NCBI GenBank assembly: GCA_035624215.1
Contig: DASPRY010000048.1
Coordinates: 1 to 64,000 of the forward strand
Direction of reading: 5' to 3'
DNA length: 64,000 nucleotides
Source: JAFAGX01 sp035624215
GTDB lineage: Bacteria; Acidobacteriota; Terriglobia; Terriglobales; Acidobacteriaceae
Part shown: piece by piece, positions 15,857 through 24,521 of the stretch
Layout of the letters: every line of letters starts with the position of its first letter
Position numbering within the stretch: position 1 is the stretch's first letter
Translations under genes and position numbers: made by a program
The notes under the pieces: generated by a model
Databases searched by the model: none
Told to the model about the DNA's origin: nothing
What the model saw: the letters and a program-made list of their open reading frames with translations, nothing else

Positions 15857-16784
15857 TTCTTACCTCGCTCACCGGCGGCTGGACTTCTCCACTAGTTACC
15901 CCTGTCGGGCCGCCTGACATTGGCGGAGCCGGGGGCAACTTTGGTGGCGCCTGGTTCTCCAGTACCTTGGCAATCCCCATTGCCAACAACAAAACCGGCC
16001 AGGTGCGATGCCAGGGCGGACCGCCCAGATTCGCGATCAGTGAAAGCAAACCGACAGTGATCAGCACGGCGGGTCCCACCAGGCCTCGCATACGGTCTGC
16101 AGGCGAGTAAACTCGATTCGAGGGAATAATGCCCCAGCGCTTGCCCAGCATCCATAGCCCAAGCAAGATCAAGGCTACCGGCCACAAGGTCTCCACGCTA
16201 AACACGACCACGCCCATGGTTCGCAGGAGAAAGATCACGCCCAATCCGATCAGCACCACCGCTGCCACCGGAATTTTCGAGGTGTCAACTTTCTCTCCCG
16301 CGCCGAACGCCTGACCAAGGCCTAGCGGATCGGGTACTGGCTGCCCGAGCTGAAGGGCCTTAGCGGTGCGCACCCCATCGATGATTTGCCAGACATAGAA
16401 GAACGCAAAGGCGAAGGCACAGATCGTATCGAGCGGGCTGCCTTGATCCATTCCAACGATCAGTCCGACGAAAATCAGCAAATGTGCCAGACCTTTGGCA
16501 TATTGCCCGGTGTAGACCGCGCCCACGCCGAAGGGGAAGAATCCCGCAAGGATTCCCGCGACTGCGGGATTTGGACCAGAACTCGGAATCGCGCCAGGCT
16601 GCGTGACAAATCCAGCAGCTGGCGGCGGTGATGTGGCCGGATGCACCGCGCCTAAGCGCTCCGCGAGGCAATTCTCGCAGTAGATCACTCCCTTCACGTC
16701 GCGCGTGCAGGTGGAGCAAAGTGGTTTTCCGCAAGTGCGGCAATATGCGACCGCAGCATTTGCGGGGTGGTTGGCACAGTTCAT
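15849..16784 (-). CDS. B-box zinc finger plus LiaF-type membrane protein
   Basis: 311 residues. The N-terminal B-box-like zinc finger (residues 3-42) shows CANHP, CRTCGKPLCSTC and CENC ligands. After a Pro-rich linker come several transmembrane helices, including LAHLLIFVGLIVGMD and a repeat of the DUF5668 segment IFLLRTMGVVVFSVETLWPVALILLGLW. The N-terminal zinc domain is presumably cytoplasmic. Its start overlaps the anti-sigma stop (ATGA) and its stop overlaps the DUF4097 start, so the set is co-translated. Confidence 0.85.
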   Translation of the reverse strand: MNCANHPANAAVAYCRTCGKPLCSTCTRDVKGVIYCENCLAERLGAVHPATSPPPAAGFVTQPGAIPSSGPNPAVAGILAGFFPFGVGAVYTGQYAKGLAHLLIFVGLIVGMDQGSPLDTICAFAFAFFYVWQIIDGVRTAKALQLGQPVPDPLGLGQAFGAGEKVDTSKIPVAAVVLIGLGVIFLLRTMGVVVFSVETLWPVALILLGLWMLGKRWGIIPSNRVYSPADRMRGLVGPAVLITVGLLSLIANLGGPPWHRTWPVLLLAMGIAKVLENQAPPKLPPAPPMSGGPTGVTSGEVQPPVSEVRNG

Positions 16785-17545
16785 ACATCCCTCCTGAGTG
16801 TGGCCTGATTTACCAGGACGAAGCTCACCGCAGGCGGGCTGTCCGGGAGCGAAGCCAGAATCACTTCGTTTTCTCCCTGGCTGTAGTTTCGTTCTTGCTT
16901 CTCATCGGGCTGTCCACTGGTATTGTTGTTCCTCTGATTCTCGTCTTTCTTTGCGGGCGCCGGCTCGGCGGGAGTGGTGGCGCGCTTGAATTCCCGCAAG
17001 CGGGATTCAATCTCATACACAAAGCGAATGTTCTCGTAATACTTCACGACTTTGCCTGACGCTTCGTAATACGTCCGGCGTACCGCGCTGGGCCGCAGGT
17101 TCACATGCCGCAGATCGCTCAACTTCACCCCCGCCAGACTGAGTGAAATCGAGAGTGAGAAAAATGCCATGCCAAATGACATGGCAAATTTGGGTTGCCT
17201 GGCAACAGCCAGGATCGGGCGGAACACCGTACCCATCGTGGCGGTAATGCTGCCCAACCATGAAACCTGCGCGGTCGCCGTCGCATGCGACCGCCCCGTC
17301 TCAACGCCGCTGGTCGCCGCCAGAATGTTGTGCACCAGATGTTGCGGAGGCTCGACCTCCACTAACTGTTCCAGCCACCGTTTGCCCATCTCGGCTTCTG
17401 CCAATAGTGGCCCGCAAACCGGACACGATTGTGCGTGCGCCTGAAATTCTTGGGCCTTGGGTCCGGTCAGAATCTGATCCAGAGCATCGCTGAGCAGAGC
17501 GTCAAACTCGCTGCACTGCATGTCGTTATGGTGGTCCGCTGCCAT
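16781..17545 (-). CDS. Anti-sigma factor with zinc finger (zf-HC2 type)
   Basis: 254 residues. The N-terminal anti-sigma zinc domain is visible as CSEFDALLSDALD then HAQSCPVC (the HxxxCxxC signature). A single transmembrane helix lies near residues 118-135 (FAMSFGMAFFSLSISLSLAG), and the rest is a periplasmic, charged, coiled-coil-prone tail with QRNNNTSGQPDEKQERN. It is expected to hold the sigma factor of the preceding gene at the membrane until a signal arrives. The start shares one base with the sigma stop (TAATG), implying coupled 1:1 translation. Confidence 0.88.
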   Translation of the reverse strand: MAADHHNDMQCSEFDALLSDALDQILTGPKAQEFQAHAQSCPVCGPLLAEAEMGKRWLEQLVEVEPPQHLVHNILAATSGVETGRSHATATAQVSWLGSITATMGTVFRPILAVARQPKFAMSFGMAFFSLSISLSLAGVKLSDLRHVNLRPSAVRRTYYEASGKVVKYYENIRFVYEIESRLREFKRATTPAEPAPAKKDENQRNNNTSGQPDEKQERNYSQGENEVILASLPDSPPAVSFVLVNQATLRRDV

Positions 17546-18144
17546 TACATCACCTGTTTATATGTACGTTGTAGCAGGCGCGCAAGTTCCGCTCGCCCAC
17601 GGTTTATGCGTGACTTGACGGTTCCCTCCGGTACCTTTAGTACCGTGGCAATCTCTTTATAGTCCATATCCTGTAAGTCCCGTAATATCACTGCCTCACG
17701 AAGATCCGGCGAGAGCTTCTGCAGGGCGTTGTGTACCGTTTCCCCAACCTGCTGACTTTGCGCCCGGGCATCGGGGGCGAGGCTTGCGTCCGCCAATTGT
17801 TCGCTCAATGGCATGGCATCTTCACGCTCCGAAGGTGGCGCGTCAAGTGAATCCGTCATGCGATCCTGCTTGGTTTTGCGAAAATGGTCCACAAGCAGGT
17901 TGCGAGCCATGGTGGTGACCCACGTCATGAACGCTCCCCGCTCAATGTCGTATGTATTCAGCGTACGGTACATTTTGATGAAGACTTCTTGCGTCAGGTC
18001 CTGGGCATCGTCGGATGACCCGGCAAAACGATAGCAGATGTTATAAATGCGCCGATGATAGCGCTGCACGAGTTCCTCCCAGGCGGCGGCGTCGCCGCCC
18101 AGGCAGCGACGGACAAGCAGCACGGCGACTTGGGGATCTTCCAA
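17545..18144 (-). CDS. ECF-family RNA polymerase sigma factor
   Basis: 199 residues. Region 2 is clear (RIYNICYRFAGSSDDAQDLTQEVFIKMYR, then FMTWVTTMARNLLVDHFRK), and region 4 has the helix-turn-helix DMDYKEIATVLKVPEGTVKSRINRGRAEL. The size and linker are RpoE-like. It is followed without gap by its anti-sigma factor, a B-box membrane protein and a DUF4097 protein, so it is likely an envelope-stress regulator. A candidate self-dependent promoter lies about 70 nt upstream. Confidence 0.93.
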   Translation of the reverse strand: MEDPQVAVLLVRRCLGGDAAAWEELVQRYHRRIYNICYRFAGSSDDAQDLTQEVFIKMYRTLNTYDIERGAFMTWVTTMARNLLVDHFRKTKQDRMTDSLDAPPSEREDAMPLSEQLADASLAPDARAQSQQVGETVHNALQKLSPDLREAVILRDLQDMDYKEIATVLKVPEGTVKSRINRGRAELARLLQRTYKQVM

Positions 18145-18219
18145 CCGGTACTCCGGGAGACTCCGTTAGAGCGTCTGGCGGCGGTTCAGTCGCCGGAGCC
18201 AGCTTCAACAGCACAAGAC

Positions 18220-18246
18220 AATACGCCTGCAACACTGCAAAAGTTC
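18220..18246 (-). promoter_or_regulatory. Candidate ECF-type promoter of the sigma operon
   Basis: On the minus strand GAACTT (18241-18246) is followed after 15 nt by CGTATT (18220-18225), resembling the GAAC/CGTC-type elements recognised by RpoE-like sigma factors, which often drive their own operon. Weak evidence. Confidence 0.3.
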
Positions 18247-18340
18247 TAGGTTGCCAAAGAAACAGAGCATTGTAGCAGGGGGATTAGGTTGGCGAATATA
18301 CGGCGAATGCGACGATTCACAAGCCGCAGCCTCTTTCAGC

Positions 18341-18405
18341 TGTCATCCTGAGCGAAGTCGGCCCGAGTCGCTTGCCGACTCGAGATGCGGAGTCGAAGGA
18401 TGACA
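18341..18405 (+). repeat. TGTCATCCTGAGCG-framed repeat, copy 3
   Basis: The outer arms TGTCATCCT (18341-18349) and AGGATGACA (18397-18405) are perfectly complementary. An inner hairpin CGAGTCG / CGACTCG with loop CTTGC is at 18364-18382. Same frame as the copies at 13451 and 13622 but a different inner stem. It lies just downstream of the glgC stop. Confidence 0.85.
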
Positions 18406-18419
18406 CAATGGAGGGGACC

Positions 18420-19670
18420 TCACTCGCTGGTGAAGTAGTCCACCGTCACCGGGTTCTCGAACAGCGAGTAATCTCGCGTGACGACGGTGATTCCGGTATC
18501 AGTAACGAAGTACCGTTGGCGGTCAGCTTCCACGTCGTACCCAATCGTGGTTCCTTCGGGGATATGTACGTCGCGGTCGATGATGGCTTTGCGAATGCGG
18601 CAATGGCGCCCTACGTTGACGTGCGAAAACAAAATGCTGGCATCGATTTCGCTGTAGGAATTTACCCGCACATCCGGCGATAGCACGCTATTCTTCACCA
18701 TGCTGCCGGAGACAATGCAACCTGCCGAAACAATCGAATCGAGCGCCGTACCGGTCCGTCCCGGCTCGGCAAACACAAACTTGGCTGGCGGATACTGCCG
18801 CTGGTGCGTGCGAATGGGCCATCCTTCGTCATACAGGTTGAAGACGGGCGAGACCGATACGATATCCATGTTGGCATCGTAGTACGCCTCAAGCGTCCCC
18901 ACATCGCGCCAGTACAGGGCTTCTTTCTTGTTCTCGTCCACAAAGTCGAACGAGTAAACGCGGTAGTCATCAATCATTCTCGGCAGAATGTCTTTGCCGA
19001 AATCGTGCGTGGATTCCCTGTCCTCCGCGTCTTTAAGCAGCACCGGAATCAACACGTCGGTATTGAAGATATAGACGCCCATGGAGGCGGAGACTTTTTC
19101 CGGGTTGTAGGGCGAACGCAACTCCGTCTGCTTCGGTTTCTCCTGGAATCCTTTCACGCGGCTATCGCGGTCTACGTCGACTACGCCAAAACGAGAAACT
19201 TCCCCAGGATCAACTTGAATCGTGGCCAGCGTAACGTCAGCCACCGAGTCGCTGTGCTGCTTCAGCATGAGCCCATAGTTCATCTTGTAGATGTGATCGC
19301 CCGACAGGATCAGCACATGCTGCGGCTGCTCCGAGCCGATGGAATAGATGTTCTGATAAACCGCGTCCGCTGTTCCCTGATACCATTCTTCGCTCACCCG
19401 CTGCATGGGGGGCAGCACTTCAATGAACTCCCCCATTTCGCGCGCCACGATGTTCCACCCCTCGCGGATGTGCCGGTTAAGCGAGAGCGCCTTGTACTGG
19501 GTAAGAATGTAGACCCTCCGCAGGTCGGAGTTGACGCAGTTGGAAAGCGTTACATCGATGATGCGGTAGTTCCCACCGAAGGTAACCGCCGGCTTGGCGC
19601 GGTCGCGGGTAAGCGGATACAAACGCTCGCCTGCTCCTCCAGCCAACAAAACTCCGAGGGTGTCCTTCAT
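18420..19670 (-). CDS. glgC: Glucose-1-phosphate adenylyltransferase
   Basis: 416 residues. The nucleotidyltransferase start LAGGAGERLYPLTRDRAKPAVTFGG and the block NYRIIDVTLSNCVNSDLRR are typical GlgC. LSGDHIYKMNY and the substrate block GFQEKP follow, then a C-terminal left-handed beta-helix. It makes ADP-glucose for glycogen synthesis. Other glg genes are absent here. It is divergent from sppA, 171 nt apart. Confidence 0.95.
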   Translation of the reverse strand: MKDTLGVLLAGGAGERLYPLTRDRAKPAVTFGGNYRIIDVTLSNCVNSDLRRVYILTQYKALSLNRHIREGWNIVAREMGEFIEVLPPMQRVSEEWYQGTADAVYQNIYSIGSEQPQHVLILSGDHIYKMNYGLMLKQHSDSVADVTLATIQVDPGEVSRFGVVDVDRDSRVKGFQEKPKQTELRSPYNPEKVSASMGVYIFNTDVLIPVLLKDAEDRESTHDFGKDILPRMIDDYRVYSFDFVDENKKEALYWRDVGTLEAYYDANMDIVSVSPVFNLYDEGWPIRTHQRQYPPAKFVFAEPGRTGTALDSIVSAGCIVSGSMVKNSVLSPDVRVNSYSEIDASILFSHVNVGRHCRIRKAIIDRDVHIPEGTTIGYDVEADRQRYFVTDTGITVVTRDYSLFENPVTVDYFTSE

Positions 19671-19841
19671 TAGATTTCCGCTTGGACGACGCTATGAGCC
19701 TACCGGATGCGTTGCGGAGCTCACAGGCGGCCGTGCCGCACGGGAGCTCAGAAACGCTAAATACTAGCATAGGGAATACGATGTGGGGCGATCCCGTCCC
19801 GACTCCGCGAACTCAGCTCCGGTGCTACACTACCTTCACTT

Positions 19842-20756
19842 ATGGCAGATAACGGTCGGTCGCGCACCTGGCTATGGATTGTGATTGGAGGCGGCGCCTT
19901 CTTCCTTTTTGTGCTCGCGGTTTTCACGCTGGTCTATCTTGCCTTGCACGCGGGCGGAGAAGAAACGTCGTTCACCGGCTTCGGCGACAAAATCGGGGTG
20001 GTAGACCTTGAAGGCGTCATTATCGATCCCAAAACCGTAGTCCCGCAGATCAAGAAGTTCAGCGACGACGACTCTATTAAAGCCATTATTCTGCACGTCG
20101 ATTCGCCGGGCGGAGGCGTAGCCGCATCGGAAGAAATCTATCGCGAGGTCAAGCGGGTTCGCGATGACAAGAAGAAACGGATTGTGGCTTCCATAGAAAC
20201 CGTGGGCGCAAGCGGCGCCTATTACATTTCTTCAGCCACAAATAAAATTTACGCCGATAATGGCAGCATTGTCGGTTCGATCGGAGTAATCGCCGAGTGG
20301 CTGAACTATGGCGATCTGCTGCGCTGGGCCAAGATGAAACCAGAAGTTCTCAAGGTGGGAGAGTTCAAGGACACCGGCGATCCCACCCGGGAAATGACCC
20401 CGGCGGAACGGGCCTACATGCAGTCGCTGATCGACAATATGTACGGCCAGTTTGTCCAGGCGGTTGCCGATGGACGCCATGCCAGGAAAGAAGACATTAA
20501 GGCCATCGCAGATGGCAGGGTCTGGACCGGACAAGAAGCTCTGGGCATGCACTTGATCGATCAGATCGCGGATTTCCAGGCTGCGGTCGAGGATACCGCT
20601 AAAGCAGTCGGAATTAAGGGAGAACCGACCCTGGTCCGTCCCGAGCGAAGACGCGAAACCCTCTTCGATTTACTTTTCGGCGACCTGTCGCAATGGCTGC
20701 CAACGCGGGAGAAGCTCCTGGAAAAGCAGCCCGGGTTCTATTATCTCTGGAAATGA
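19842..20756 (+). CDS. sppA: Signal peptide peptidase SppA, short form
   Basis: 304 residues, the short single-domain S49 type. One N-terminal membrane anchor (residues 9-31). The nucleophile Ser is in VGASGAYYISSATNKI and the general-base Lys is in LKVGEFKDTGDPTREMT. HVDSPGGGVAASEEIY is the oxyanion-side block. It degrades cleaved signal peptides in the inner membrane, facing the periplasm. Confidence 0.93.
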   Translation: MADNGRSRTWLWIVIGGGAFFLFVLAVFTLVYLALHAGGEETSFTGFGDKIGVVDLEGVIIDPKTVVPQIKKFSDDDSIKAIILHVDSPGGGVAASEEIYREVKRVRDDKKKRIVASIETVGASGAYYISSATNKIYADNGSIVGSIGVIAEWLNYGDLLRWAKMKPEVLKVGEFKDTGDPTREMTPAERAYMQSLIDNMYGQFVQAVADGRHARKEDIKAIADGRVWTGQEALGMHLIDQIADFQAAVEDTAKAVGIKGEPTLVRPERRRETLFDLLFGDLSQWLPTREKLLEKQPGFYYLWK

Positions 20757-20805
20757 ACCCATGCCGGTCTTGGAGGCCAGCCGTAAAAGCGCAGTTCCTT
20801 CCACG

Positions 20806-22260
20806 TCAAGAGCAACCGGCTGCCCCGAGTTCCAGCCGAGATGTGGCAGCGTGAGGAATGTCTTGACCAGCCCCCCTCAGCAGCAGGTTCGCCAGGTCCA
20901 CCACTTGTCGTCGAATCTCGGGAACGGCGGTGGTTTCCCACAACGCTCCCTTGCATAGTGGACCTGCCGCATAAAGGAAATCTGAAGTCCTACCGTGTGC
21001 GTCCTGCACCGCGCCGTTCTCGGAAACATCAAGTCCCAGGTAAAGCTCGTCCGGTCGAGCCAATCTCTTCTCAATGAGATCCATCAGCAGAGAGTTGTTC
21101 ACTCTGCGGCAATCACCTTCGGGCCCTGTACAGTTGAACAGGCGATCGGCGCGGACTTTAACCATTTTGCCGGTGTTTCGGGCGCGATAGCTTGCTATCA
21201 CTCCTTCCTCATCTTCGCGGAGTTCTGCCACCCGCCCTGCATGCAGGACAAGGTCGCCATTCCGGAGCTGCCACATGAATTCGTCCAGGACACGTTCTGC
21301 GACACGGTGGCGATGCACCTCCCAGTACGAGCGCAGATGCCGCAAAAAGCGCCTTCGCTCAGCTTGGGGAAGCTTTCGCCAGATTTCCTGAGTTTGGGGA
21401 CGAAGAGAGTCAATCACCGCCCGCCAATCCGATCCTTGCGCCCGGGCTTCCGCGATTCGAGAACGAACAAACCGCAGAAGACCACGAACTGTAAGTGGGA
21501 ACCCATCGCCGCGAAATGGTTCGATCGGCGGGTACTGCTTATGGCTTTGGGGCAGCAGTCCTCGGCGGGAAAGGAGGTGGATTCTGCCGTCGTATCCGCG
21601 CGCGCGCAGTTCAATCACGACGTCCACGCTGGTCAGCCCTGAGCCGATCACTAGAATATGCCTGTCATGCTGAAGATCTATCGACTGCAGCGCCCAAGGA
21701 TTCGAGATGTACCGCGAGCTGTTTTGTACCTTGTCGGCAAATGGCAGGGCGCCGGGAGGGAAGTTGCCCAGAGCGAGCACCACTTTATCAGCGACCACAG
21801 TTTTTCCGCTCGCCAGACGAAGCTTTTTCATGCCGTTACCAACTTCTAAAGAGGTAGCCTGGTCGTAAATGTATTGAAATTGAGGTCCAGGTGATTTGGC
21901 CGCGTCCCGCAATTGCGAAGCAATGTACTCGCCATACAAAGAACGCGGCAGAAAATCATCTCCTCTCGCAGAGCAAGAGTAATGAGCCCGAACCCACTTC
22001 AAGAAATCATCCGGAATGTCGGCGTAGGCACTCATGTTCTTAGCCGGCACGTTCAGCAGGTGCCCATCGCAGCGTGTGCCGTAAGCCACTCCGCCCGGTT
22101 TAGGCGCGGAGTCGATAAGAACAACGCGGACGGATAGGTTCCCCGCACGCAACAACTGAACGGCAAGCATCGTGCCTGTGAAACCGGCGCCAACGATCAC
22201 GATCGAGCGCCGAGGATCGAATTCGGTCCGATTGTCTCTATGTATCTGGGTTGGCTGCAT
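20806..22260 (-). CDS. FAD/NAD(P)-binding protein, YdhS-like (COG4529)
   Basis: 484 residues from the ATG at 22260; an earlier in-frame start at 22356 would overlap the upstream gene and is unlikely. The FAD motif IVIVGAGFTGTMLAVQLLR opens the protein, and a second dinucleotide fold has HILVIGSGLTSVDVVIELR. RLFNCTGPEGD and LYLGLDV match the NAD_binding_9 family. The biochemical role of the family is not established. It follows the cysteine dioxygenase gene by 53 nt and probably shares its promoter, which suggests a link to sulfur or thiol oxidation. Confidence 0.85.
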   Translation of the reverse strand: MQPTQIHRDNRTEFDPRRSIVIVGAGFTGTMLAVQLLRAGNLSVRVVLIDSAPKPGGVAYGTRCDGHLLNVPAKNMSAYADIPDDFLKWVRAHYSCSARGDDFLPRSLYGEYIASQLRDAAKSPGPQFQYIYDQATSLEVGNGMKKLRLASGKTVVADKVVLALGNFPPGALPFADKVQNSSRYISNPWALQSIDLQHDRHILVIGSGLTSVDVVIELRARGYDGRIHLLSRRGLLPQSHKQYPPIEPFRGDGFPLTVRGLLRFVRSRIAEARAQGSDWRAVIDSLRPQTQEIWRKLPQAERRRFLRHLRSYWEVHRHRVAERVLDEFMWQLRNGDLVLHAGRVAELREDEEGVIASYRARNTGKMVKVRADRLFNCTGPEGDCRRVNNSLLMDLIEKRLARPDELYLGLDVSENGAVQDAHGRTSDFLYAAGPLCKGALWETTAVPEIRRQVVDLANLLLRGAGQDIPHAATSRLELGAAGCS

Positions 22261-22313
22261 AAGTAATTCCGTATTGGTTTTTGCAGGAAATGACAACGAA
22301 TTCAAACTGTGAT

Positions 22314-22976
22314 CTAGATGCCGCTCAGCGTTTTTATCGGCTGAGGCTTCCAGCATTCCGGGGAGAGCACCGTTCCGCCGACACTGTAGTAATGAAGAGA
22401 TCGGCGCTCACAACATCGCTTCATAGGTTCGAAGACGGCACACGAGTCGATTGGCTTGGAATAGATGTGCAGGGTAATGCTGCCGCATTTAGACCCTTCC
22501 ACATTCTCGATCTGGTGTGTCGTACGCCTCCTGTCGACCATCACTACCTTCCCGTCCGCCTGATGTTGAGCCGTACCGGTTAGTTCAACGCCCACCCGGC
22601 GAAGACCTGTAGCGTCCGGCCGCACTTGCTCACTACTCGCTCGTACAAACTGGTAGTCGCGGCACACGACTTCGCCCTGAATCACCGTAATCCATCCCAG
22701 CTGGCCGTTGTGCGAATGAACAGGAGTTTTCTGCCCAGGAAGCCAGCACAGCGCCAAAACCTCGAAGAATGCGTCGCGATAGATTAAGTTGCGCGTGTAG
22801 GCACCGGTGTTCCAGAACAAGTAGGGTTGCAAGGCTTGGGCTCGGAGCGGCGCCCCAATCAGGAAGTCGTGCACGCGGGAAGAAGTAATCGGGTGTCTTT
22901 CTAATTCTTGCAAGCCTTCAACGAAATCGCCCACCCGGAATTCGAGTGGGTGAATGTCCAGAGCGTGGGCAAGCAT
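22314..22976 (-). CDS. Cysteine dioxygenase (cupin type)
   Basis: 220 residues. The iron ligands are PVHSHNG (two His) and the His of THQIENV. TLHIYSKPIDSCAVFEP holds the Ser-His-Tyr catalytic set of type I cysteine dioxygenase. The position of the mammalian cross-linked Cys is Gly (HNGQLGWITVIQG), as in bacterial Gly-type enzymes. It oxidises cysteine (or a related thiol such as 3-mercaptopropionate) to the sulfinate. The ribosome site CAGGAGGAATCTG precedes the ATG. A promoter and an overlapping operator are readable upstream. Confidence 0.9.
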   Translation of the reverse strand: MLAHALDIHPLEFRVGDFVEGLQELERHPITSSRVHDFLIGAPLRAQALQPYLFWNTGAYTRNLIYRDAFFEVLALCWLPGQKTPVHSHNGQLGWITVIQGEVVCRDYQFVRASSEQVRPDATGLRRVGVELTGTAQHQADGKVVMVDRRRTTHQIENVEGSKCGSITLHIYSKPIDSCAVFEPMKRCCERRSLHYYSVGGTVLSPECWKPQPIKTLSGI

Positions 22977-23012
22977 CAGATTCCTCCTGGGATTAGTAGC
23001 GGGGCTCCATTC

Positions 23013-23037
23013 AATGTCTACTTACTTTATAGACATT
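23013..23037. promoter_or_regulatory. Palindromic operator over the cysteine dioxygenase promoter
   Basis: AATGTCTA (23013-23020) and TAGACATT (23030-23037) are perfect reverse complements with a 9-nt A/T-rich spacer. The palindrome covers part of the -10 element and the expected transcription start, the classic placement of a repressor site. The cognate regulator is not in the window. Confidence 0.65.
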
Positions 23038-23062
23038 ATCGCATTAAACGGTCGACTGTCAA
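23035..23062 (-). promoter_or_regulatory. Sigma-70 promoter of the cysteine dioxygenase operon
   Basis: On the minus strand a perfect TTGACA (23057-23062), a 16-nt spacer and GATAAT (23035-23040) lie about 60-85 nt upstream of the ATG at 22976. Confidence 0.7.
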
Positions 23063-23233
23063 GAAACAAAACGTTTCCCCGAGGCTCCAGCCTGCCCCTG
23101 AGAGCCCGCTTTGAAATTGCCCCTTGCGCAGAAGCCCTGAAATTTGAGAACGTTATGGAGACCCGAAGGCGGGTAGGGAGGCCAGCACAGAAGGGCTTCC
23201 TGGTTGAACTACTGATACGGAGCGATAAGGCGT

Positions 23234-23557
23234 ATGACAAAAGCGGACTTGATCGACGAAGTCTCCCGGTTGGCAGAGGTTACGAGAAAAGACAGCGAAG
23301 TCATTGTTGAGACTATCTTTGACAGTATTGTTCGCTCCCTTCGCGTGGGCGACAAGATTGAGATTCGCGGCTTTGGCAGCTTTCGCACCCGCCAGCGCAA
23401 GCCTCGTGTAGGGCGTAATCCGAAAACTGGCGATCGCGTGGAAGTTCCCGCCAAGAAGATCCCATTTTTCAAACCGAGCAAGGAATTAAAGGACTTGGTC
23501 AACACTGGAGTCAGTGAAGCCGCGCCGTCTCCGCCCGCGCCCGCCACGCCGGCGTAG
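23234..23557 (+). CDS. HU/IHF-family DNA-binding protein
   Basis: 107 residues. The fold begins MTKADLIDEVSRLAEVTRKDSEVIVETIFDSI, and the DNA-binding arm segment GDKIEIRGFGSFRTRQRKPRVGRNPKTGDRVEVPAKKIPFFKPSK matches the HU/IHF signature, with the intercalating Pro in RNPKTG. It bends and compacts DNA. The 17-residue Pro/Ala-rich tail (PSPPAPATPA) extends past the usual 90-95 residues. Confidence 0.94.
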   Translation: MTKADLIDEVSRLAEVTRKDSEVIVETIFDSIVRSLRVGDKIEIRGFGSFRTRQRKPRVGRNPKTGDRVEVPAKKIPFFKPSKELKDLVNTGVSEAAPSPPAPATPA

Positions 23558-23625
23558 AGCCCAGCCCTAAACATCCTCCGGTAACTTGTGCTGCCACCAG
23601 TACCGGTGTGCTTAAATCGTGTTGA

Positions 23626-23919
23626 ATGTTTTCCCGCAAGATCCGTGTCGAGTATGAGGATGGCGGTCAGAAACTGCTCTGCCCCTTGAAGTGGCTGGAT
23701 AGTTTCTCCATGCGCAACTTCACCAATGCAAGCGTTTTCGACGACACTCTTCCCGTCGCCGACGGACAGATGGAGATTGGCGCCAAAGTTCCACTTGGAC
23801 AGTTGAAAGACGACATGCAAGATTGGTTTCGGCGCAAGAGCTATCTGCCGAAGGCGGCAAGCTTGGTCCTGACCGAGGTAATTAATCTCTTTTCGCGCGA
23901 TCCATCGGACAGTCCCTAG
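23626..23919 (+). CDS. Hypothetical protein, 97 residues
   Basis: No family recognised. The protein starts MFSRKIRVEYEDGG and has a balanced, folded-looking composition with aromatic positions (LKWLDSF, MQDWFRR) and a hydrophobic C-terminal helix (ASLVLTEVINLFS). No signal peptide or membrane segment. It follows the HU gene by about 70 nt in the same direction. Codon use resembles its neighbours. Confidence 0.6.
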   Translation: MFSRKIRVEYEDGGQKLLCPLKWLDSFSMRNFTNASVFDDTLPVADGQMEIGAKVPLGQLKDDMQDWFRRKSYLPKAASLVLTEVINLFSRDPSDSP

Positions 23920-23963
23920 TCAGGTGCGGGCACAACGAATTGCTTCGGATCTCACGCGGCGAT

Positions 23964-24521
23964 TTATTTGTCGTAGTGCAGCAATGAAAATACGTCGTAT
24001 TGCTTCAACTTCTCCCGGCCCTTCAGGAAATCAAGCTCAACCACAAATCCCAGGCCGGCAATCTCTGCCCCCAGAGATGAGGCCAGCTTCGTGGTGGCTT
24101 GCGCCGTGCCGCCGGTGGCAAGCAGGTCATCGGCGATAATTACGCGTTGCCCTGGTTGGATTGCATCCTTGTGAATCTCCAGCGTATTGGTTCCGTACTC
24201 CAACTCGTAGTCGTAGCGGGCAGTCGCGGCGGGAAGTTTGCCCGGCTTGCGCACCGGAACAAACCCCGCATTTAGCCGATAGGCCAGCGCCGGACCAAAT
24301 ATAAATCCACGCGCTTCCATTCCCAGTACCAGATCGACGTCCTTGTTGATGTAGTGCTCGGCCAGGGCATCGATGAGAGTTGCCAATCCCAATCTGTCCT
24401 TCAACAGAGTCGTGATGTCATAAAAAAGGATCCCTTTCTTTGGGAAATCCGGAACCTCACGGATCAGCTTTTTCAACGGCTCGCAATCCATAACCTTAGC
24501 CAGGGCAGAATTGGTCGGCAT
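23964..24521 (-). CDS. apt: Adenine phosphoribosyltransferase
   Basis: 185 residues. The family start LIREVPDFPKKGILFYDITTLL, GMEARGFIFGPALA and the PRPP-binding loop VIIADDLLATGGTAQAT are all present. It salvages adenine to AMP using PRPP. The ATG follows the acyP stop directly, with the ribosome site GAAGGAG inside acyP, so efp, acyP and apt form one minus-strand operon. Confidence 0.96.
   Translation of the reverse strand: MPTNSALAKVMDCEPLKKLIREVPDFPKKGILFYDITTLLKDRLGLATLIDALAEHYINKDVDLVLGMEARGFIFGPALAYRLNAGFVPVRKPGKLPAATARYDYELEYGTNTLEIHKDAIQPGQRVIIADDLLATGGTAQATTKLASSLGAEIAGLGFVVELDFLKGREKLKQYDVFSLLHYDK

Noticed and set aside
18804..19673. Open frame of 289 codons on the plus strand opposite glgC
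   Set aside because: Antisense shadow of glgC; composition is that of reversed coding sequence.
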